Of a stretch of DNA of 7,718 nt, positions 6,249-7,718 are shown one piece after another. The notes beneath the pieces were generated by a model. It had not been told where the DNA came from and searched no databases. It saw only the letters and a list, made by a program, of their open reading frames with translations. Origin of the DNA: Pedococcus sp. (GTDB lineage Bacteria; Actinomycetota; Actinomycetes; Actinomycetales; Dermatophilaceae); the NCBI GenBank assembly GCA_025936615.1, contig JAICSZ010000088.1, positions 1 to 7,718 on the forward strand. Direction: 5' to 3'. Position numbers and translations under genes: made by a program. The stretch's first letter is position 1. Each line of letters starts with the position of its first letter.

Positions 6249-6259
6249 CTAGTCACCGA
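6241..6259 (-). repeat. Perfect 8-bp inverted repeat with the tadC stop codon as its loop
   Basis: TCGGTGAC and GTCACCGA flank CTA, which is the tadC stop TAG on the minus strand (6251-6249). The RNA would form an 8-bp stem with a 3-nt loop containing the stop codon. No T-run follows. It could be an intercistronic terminator or 3'-end stabiliser between tadC and flp. Confidence 0.6.
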
Positions 6260-6905
6260 GCACACCTGACGCGACCGCGAGGACCACCGGCACCACCGCG
6301 GTGCAGACGAAGGCCGGGAGGAAGCCGAAGCCGAGCGGCAGGACGAGCAACACCCCGGCCCTGGCCGCCCGGTGTTCGCGGTCGCGCTCCTGCGCGTCCC
6401 GCAGGCGCTGCGCCACCAGCTCGACCTGCTCGGCCGGCGCCGAGCCCGTCTGGACGGCCACCTCCCAGGCCTGGGCCACCTGCCGCCACACCGGCGACGC
6501 GAACGCCCAAGCCTCCGGAGCCGGCTTGCCCCACTGCAGAGCGGCCACCACCGAGGCAAGGTCACGGCGCACCCGCCCCCGTGAACCGGCTCTGACCTCG
6601 TGCAGCGCCTCGGCGAGTCCCAGCCCGGCGCGCAGGGCGAGCGCGAGCAGGACGAGCGCGTCCGCGACCTCACCCTGCTCGGGAGCGGCGGTACGGCGCC
6701 GCCGCACCAGGCGATCCAGGAGCCGGCCTCCCCGCCCGTCCCGGCGTGAGGTGGGCCAGCCGTCCTCCGGCGGCCACCCGCCCCCCGCTGACGATTGCGT
6801 CTCGCGGCGGGGGACTTCGCGCTCAGGGGGCAACCGCGGGGTACGCGGGCACGGCCACAGGAGCACTGCTGTCGCGGCGAGGACCGCCAGGGCCGGCGTG
6901 ATCAC
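6249..6905 (-). CDS. tadC: TadC-like type II secretion F-domain inner-membrane protein
   Basis: A 218-residue membrane platform protein of the Tad pilus system (GspF/TadC class). An N-terminal hydrophobic helix (about 2-17) is followed by a proline/arginine-rich linker to about 75. The cytoplasmic T2SSF helical domain begins at GEVADALVLLALALRAGLGL (78-97) and contains ALQWGKPAPEAW (122-133) and the AWEVAVQTGSAPAEQVE segment (146-162). It ends in a long hydrophobic region (about 183-216, with LPLGFGFLPAF) that can form one or two membrane helices. The GTG start at 6905 overlaps the TadB stop as GTGA (6902-6905) and no clear Shine-Dalgarno is present, so translation is probably coupled to tadB. 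Longer in-frame extension upstream is only the tadB gene read out of frame. Together with TadB it is expected to connect the TadA ATPase to pilin extrusion. Confidence 0.88.
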   Translation of the reverse strand: MITPALAVLAATAVLLWPCPRTPRLPPEREVPRRETQSSAGGGWPPEDGWPTSRRDGRGGRLLDRLVRRRRTAAPEQGEVADALVLLALALRAGLGLAEALHEVRAGSRGRVRRDLASVVAALQWGKPAPEAWAFASPVWRQVAQAWEVAVQTGSAPAEQVELVAQRLRDAQERDREHRAARAGVLLVLPLGFGFLPAFVCTAVVPVVLAVASGVLGD

Positions 6906-7718
6906 CGGGTACCGACACGACCGGTTGCGCCACCCCTCGCCGCGCGGCCCATAGCCGAGCCGCCGCTCGCCCCGCCCCTGGCCGCACCGATGGTGGCGCC
7001 ACTGGTCGCGGCGCTTCCGGTGCGAAGCGCTCCGTTGATGATGCGCCTGGCCCACACCCACGCAAGCAGGGCGAGGACAAACCCGAGCACCGCCGAGGCG
7101 ATCGCTGCCGTGGATGAGAGGTACAGAGCAACCGGGTCGATGCCGAACGCCAGGCCGACCAACGGCCCGGCACACGGAAGGGCCACCAACACGGCCATCG
7201 ACGACCTGGGGCCAGCGGCTGCAGTGGCCACCCGTTCGCGCGCCCGCTGTCTCGTGCGCAGGACCCGCTCGACGCTGACGAGTGCCTCGGCCAGGGGCGC
7301 GCCAGTTCGTTCGGTGAGCTGCCAGGCCCGGCCCACGAACCGCAGATCCTCGCTGTCCAGCCGCTCGGCATGCCAGTGCCACACCGCGGTCAAGCCTGGG
7401 TCGCCCGGCTCGGCCCCGACCAGGTCCACGAGCAGGGCCCGCAGCTCCGGACCGGGCGACATCGCGCGGGCCACCGTCACCAGGGCGAGTGCGGGCGTCG
7501 TGCCGACGCGAAGCGCAGCCGCAAGCAGCGACAAGAAGTCGGCGAGGTCGCCCTGGAGCCGCGCCTCCGACCGGCGTCCACCGCCGGCGCGACCGGCACG
7601 GCCGGCGCGGCCCCAGCCAGCGCGCCCCCGGACAGCGAACCCCCGGACAGCGAACCTCCGGACAATGCGGCCCCGTGCAGGGCGCTCCCGAGAAGTGACC
7701 CCCGGGGGCGCCGCAGGC
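6902..7718 (-). CDS. tadB: TadB-like type II secretion F-domain membrane protein (partial, 5' end at or beyond right edge)
   Basis: The minus-strand frame ending with TGA at 6904-6902 is open to the window edge (272 codons). The T2SSF domain starts at GDLADFLSLLAAALRVGTTPA (codons beginning near 7552) and continues through RFVGRAWQLTERTGAPLAEAL to RVLRTRQRARERV. Hydrophobic helices SSMAVLVALPCAGPLVGLAFG and ALYLSSTAAIASAVLGFVLALLAWVWARR follow, as expected for TadB/GspF. The last 45 residues or so (7040-6905) are a Gly/Ala/Ser/Arg-rich tail that is unusual for the family. The only in-frame start codon visible is TTG at 7534, but it cuts into the conserved DLADFLSLLAAALR segment, so the true start is most likely beyond the window. 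Upstream of about 7550 this frame reads as a Gly/Arg/Ala-rich linker with a repeated FAVRG; a neighbouring frame looks equally coding there, so the N-terminal reading frame is uncertain. Confidence 0.82.
   Translation of the reverse strand, partial: PAAPPGVTSRERPARGRIVRRFAVRGFAVRGRAGWGRAGRAGRAGGGRRSEARLQGDLADFLSLLAAALRVGTTPALALVTVARAMSPGPELRALLVDLVGAEPGDPGLTAVWHWHAERLDSEDLRFVGRAWQLTERTGAPLAEALVSVERVLRTRQRARERVATAAAGPRSSMAVLVALPCAGPLVGLAFGIDPVALYLSSTAAIASAVLGFVLALLAWVWARRIINGALRTGSAATSGATIGAARGGASGGSAMGRAARGGATGRVGTR
7625..7669 (-). repeat. 15-bp tandem repeat in the tadB 5' region
   Basis: CCCCCGGACAGCGAA occurs twice without mismatch (7625-7639 and 7640-7654) and is followed by a degenerate third unit (7655-7669). 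As the unit length is a multiple of 3, copy number can change without shifting frame. In the TadB frame each unit encodes FAVRG; in a neighbouring minus-strand frame it encodes SGGSL. Confidence 0.85.

Noticed and set aside
5861..6673. N-terminal extension of the tadE frame across flp and tadC
   Set aside because: It reads out of frame through flp and tadC; ATG at 5860 has a good ribosome binding site.
6906..7382. N-terminal extension of the tadC frame
   Set aside because: This stretch is out-of-frame tadB; the GTGA overlap at 6902-6905 gives a natural start.
7477..7665. Separate small minus-strand gene encoding SGGSL repeats
   Set aside because: It overlaps tadB almost entirely, lacks a start with a ribosome binding site and ends in sequence with no features; kept only as evidence of a possible frameshift.

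Overview
The window is GC-rich throughout, with GTG/TTG starts, short intergenic gaps and GTGA stop-start overlaps. Its gene content points to an actinobacterium (Actinomycetota). A Micrococcales/Intrasporangiaceae-like host would fit, but that is a guess from style and not shown. No tRNA, rRNA, CRISPR array, transposase or phage gene was seen; it reads as conserved chromosomal backbone.

Left part (1-1658, minus strand): the N-terminal half of a membrane-bound proton-pumping pyrophosphatase (hppA, running off the left edge). It is preceded by a short STAS-domain anti-sigma-factor antagonist closely resembling Streptomyces BldG. The 145 bp between them holds a possible hppA promoter and some small inverted repeats. 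There is no anti-sigma factor gene in the gap.

Centre (1678-5143, plus strand): divergent from bldG is a 780-residue superfamily II helicase with a DECH box and a C-terminal cysteine cluster (Hrq1/MrfA/SftH type; the 'helicase/secretion neighborhood' DECH helicase). The two start codons are only 19 bp apart and lie symmetrically around one TACCGTA element. That element gives a TANNNT -10 box on each strand exactly 7 nt before each start, which suggests divergent leaderless transcription. After a perfect 9-bp hairpin comes an unrecognised 344-residue protein: two N-terminal membrane segments, a charged coiled coil and a long acidic low-complexity tail.

Right part (5112-7718, minus strand): a Tad/Flp-type pilus assembly cluster, read from the right edge as TadB-like (partial), TadC-like, Flp pilin (DUF4244-like), TadE-like pseudopilin and a second small TadE/TadG-like protein. 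Several genes are translationally coupled by 4-bp overlaps. The last gene runs tail-to-tail into the coiled-coil gene with a 32-bp overlap. The ATPase (TadA) and CpaE-like genes would be expected beyond the right edge.

Together this is the known actinobacterial arrangement in which a DECH helicase, a bldG-like regulator, hppA and a reduced Tad secretion/pilus locus sit side by side. TadB and TadC form the inner-membrane platform, Flp is the fibre subunit, and the TadE-like proteins are minor pseudopilins. The physiological reason for the helicase link is not evident from sequence. The least explained items are the coiled-coil gene, the shared divergent promoter and the structured, TA-free region upstream of flp.
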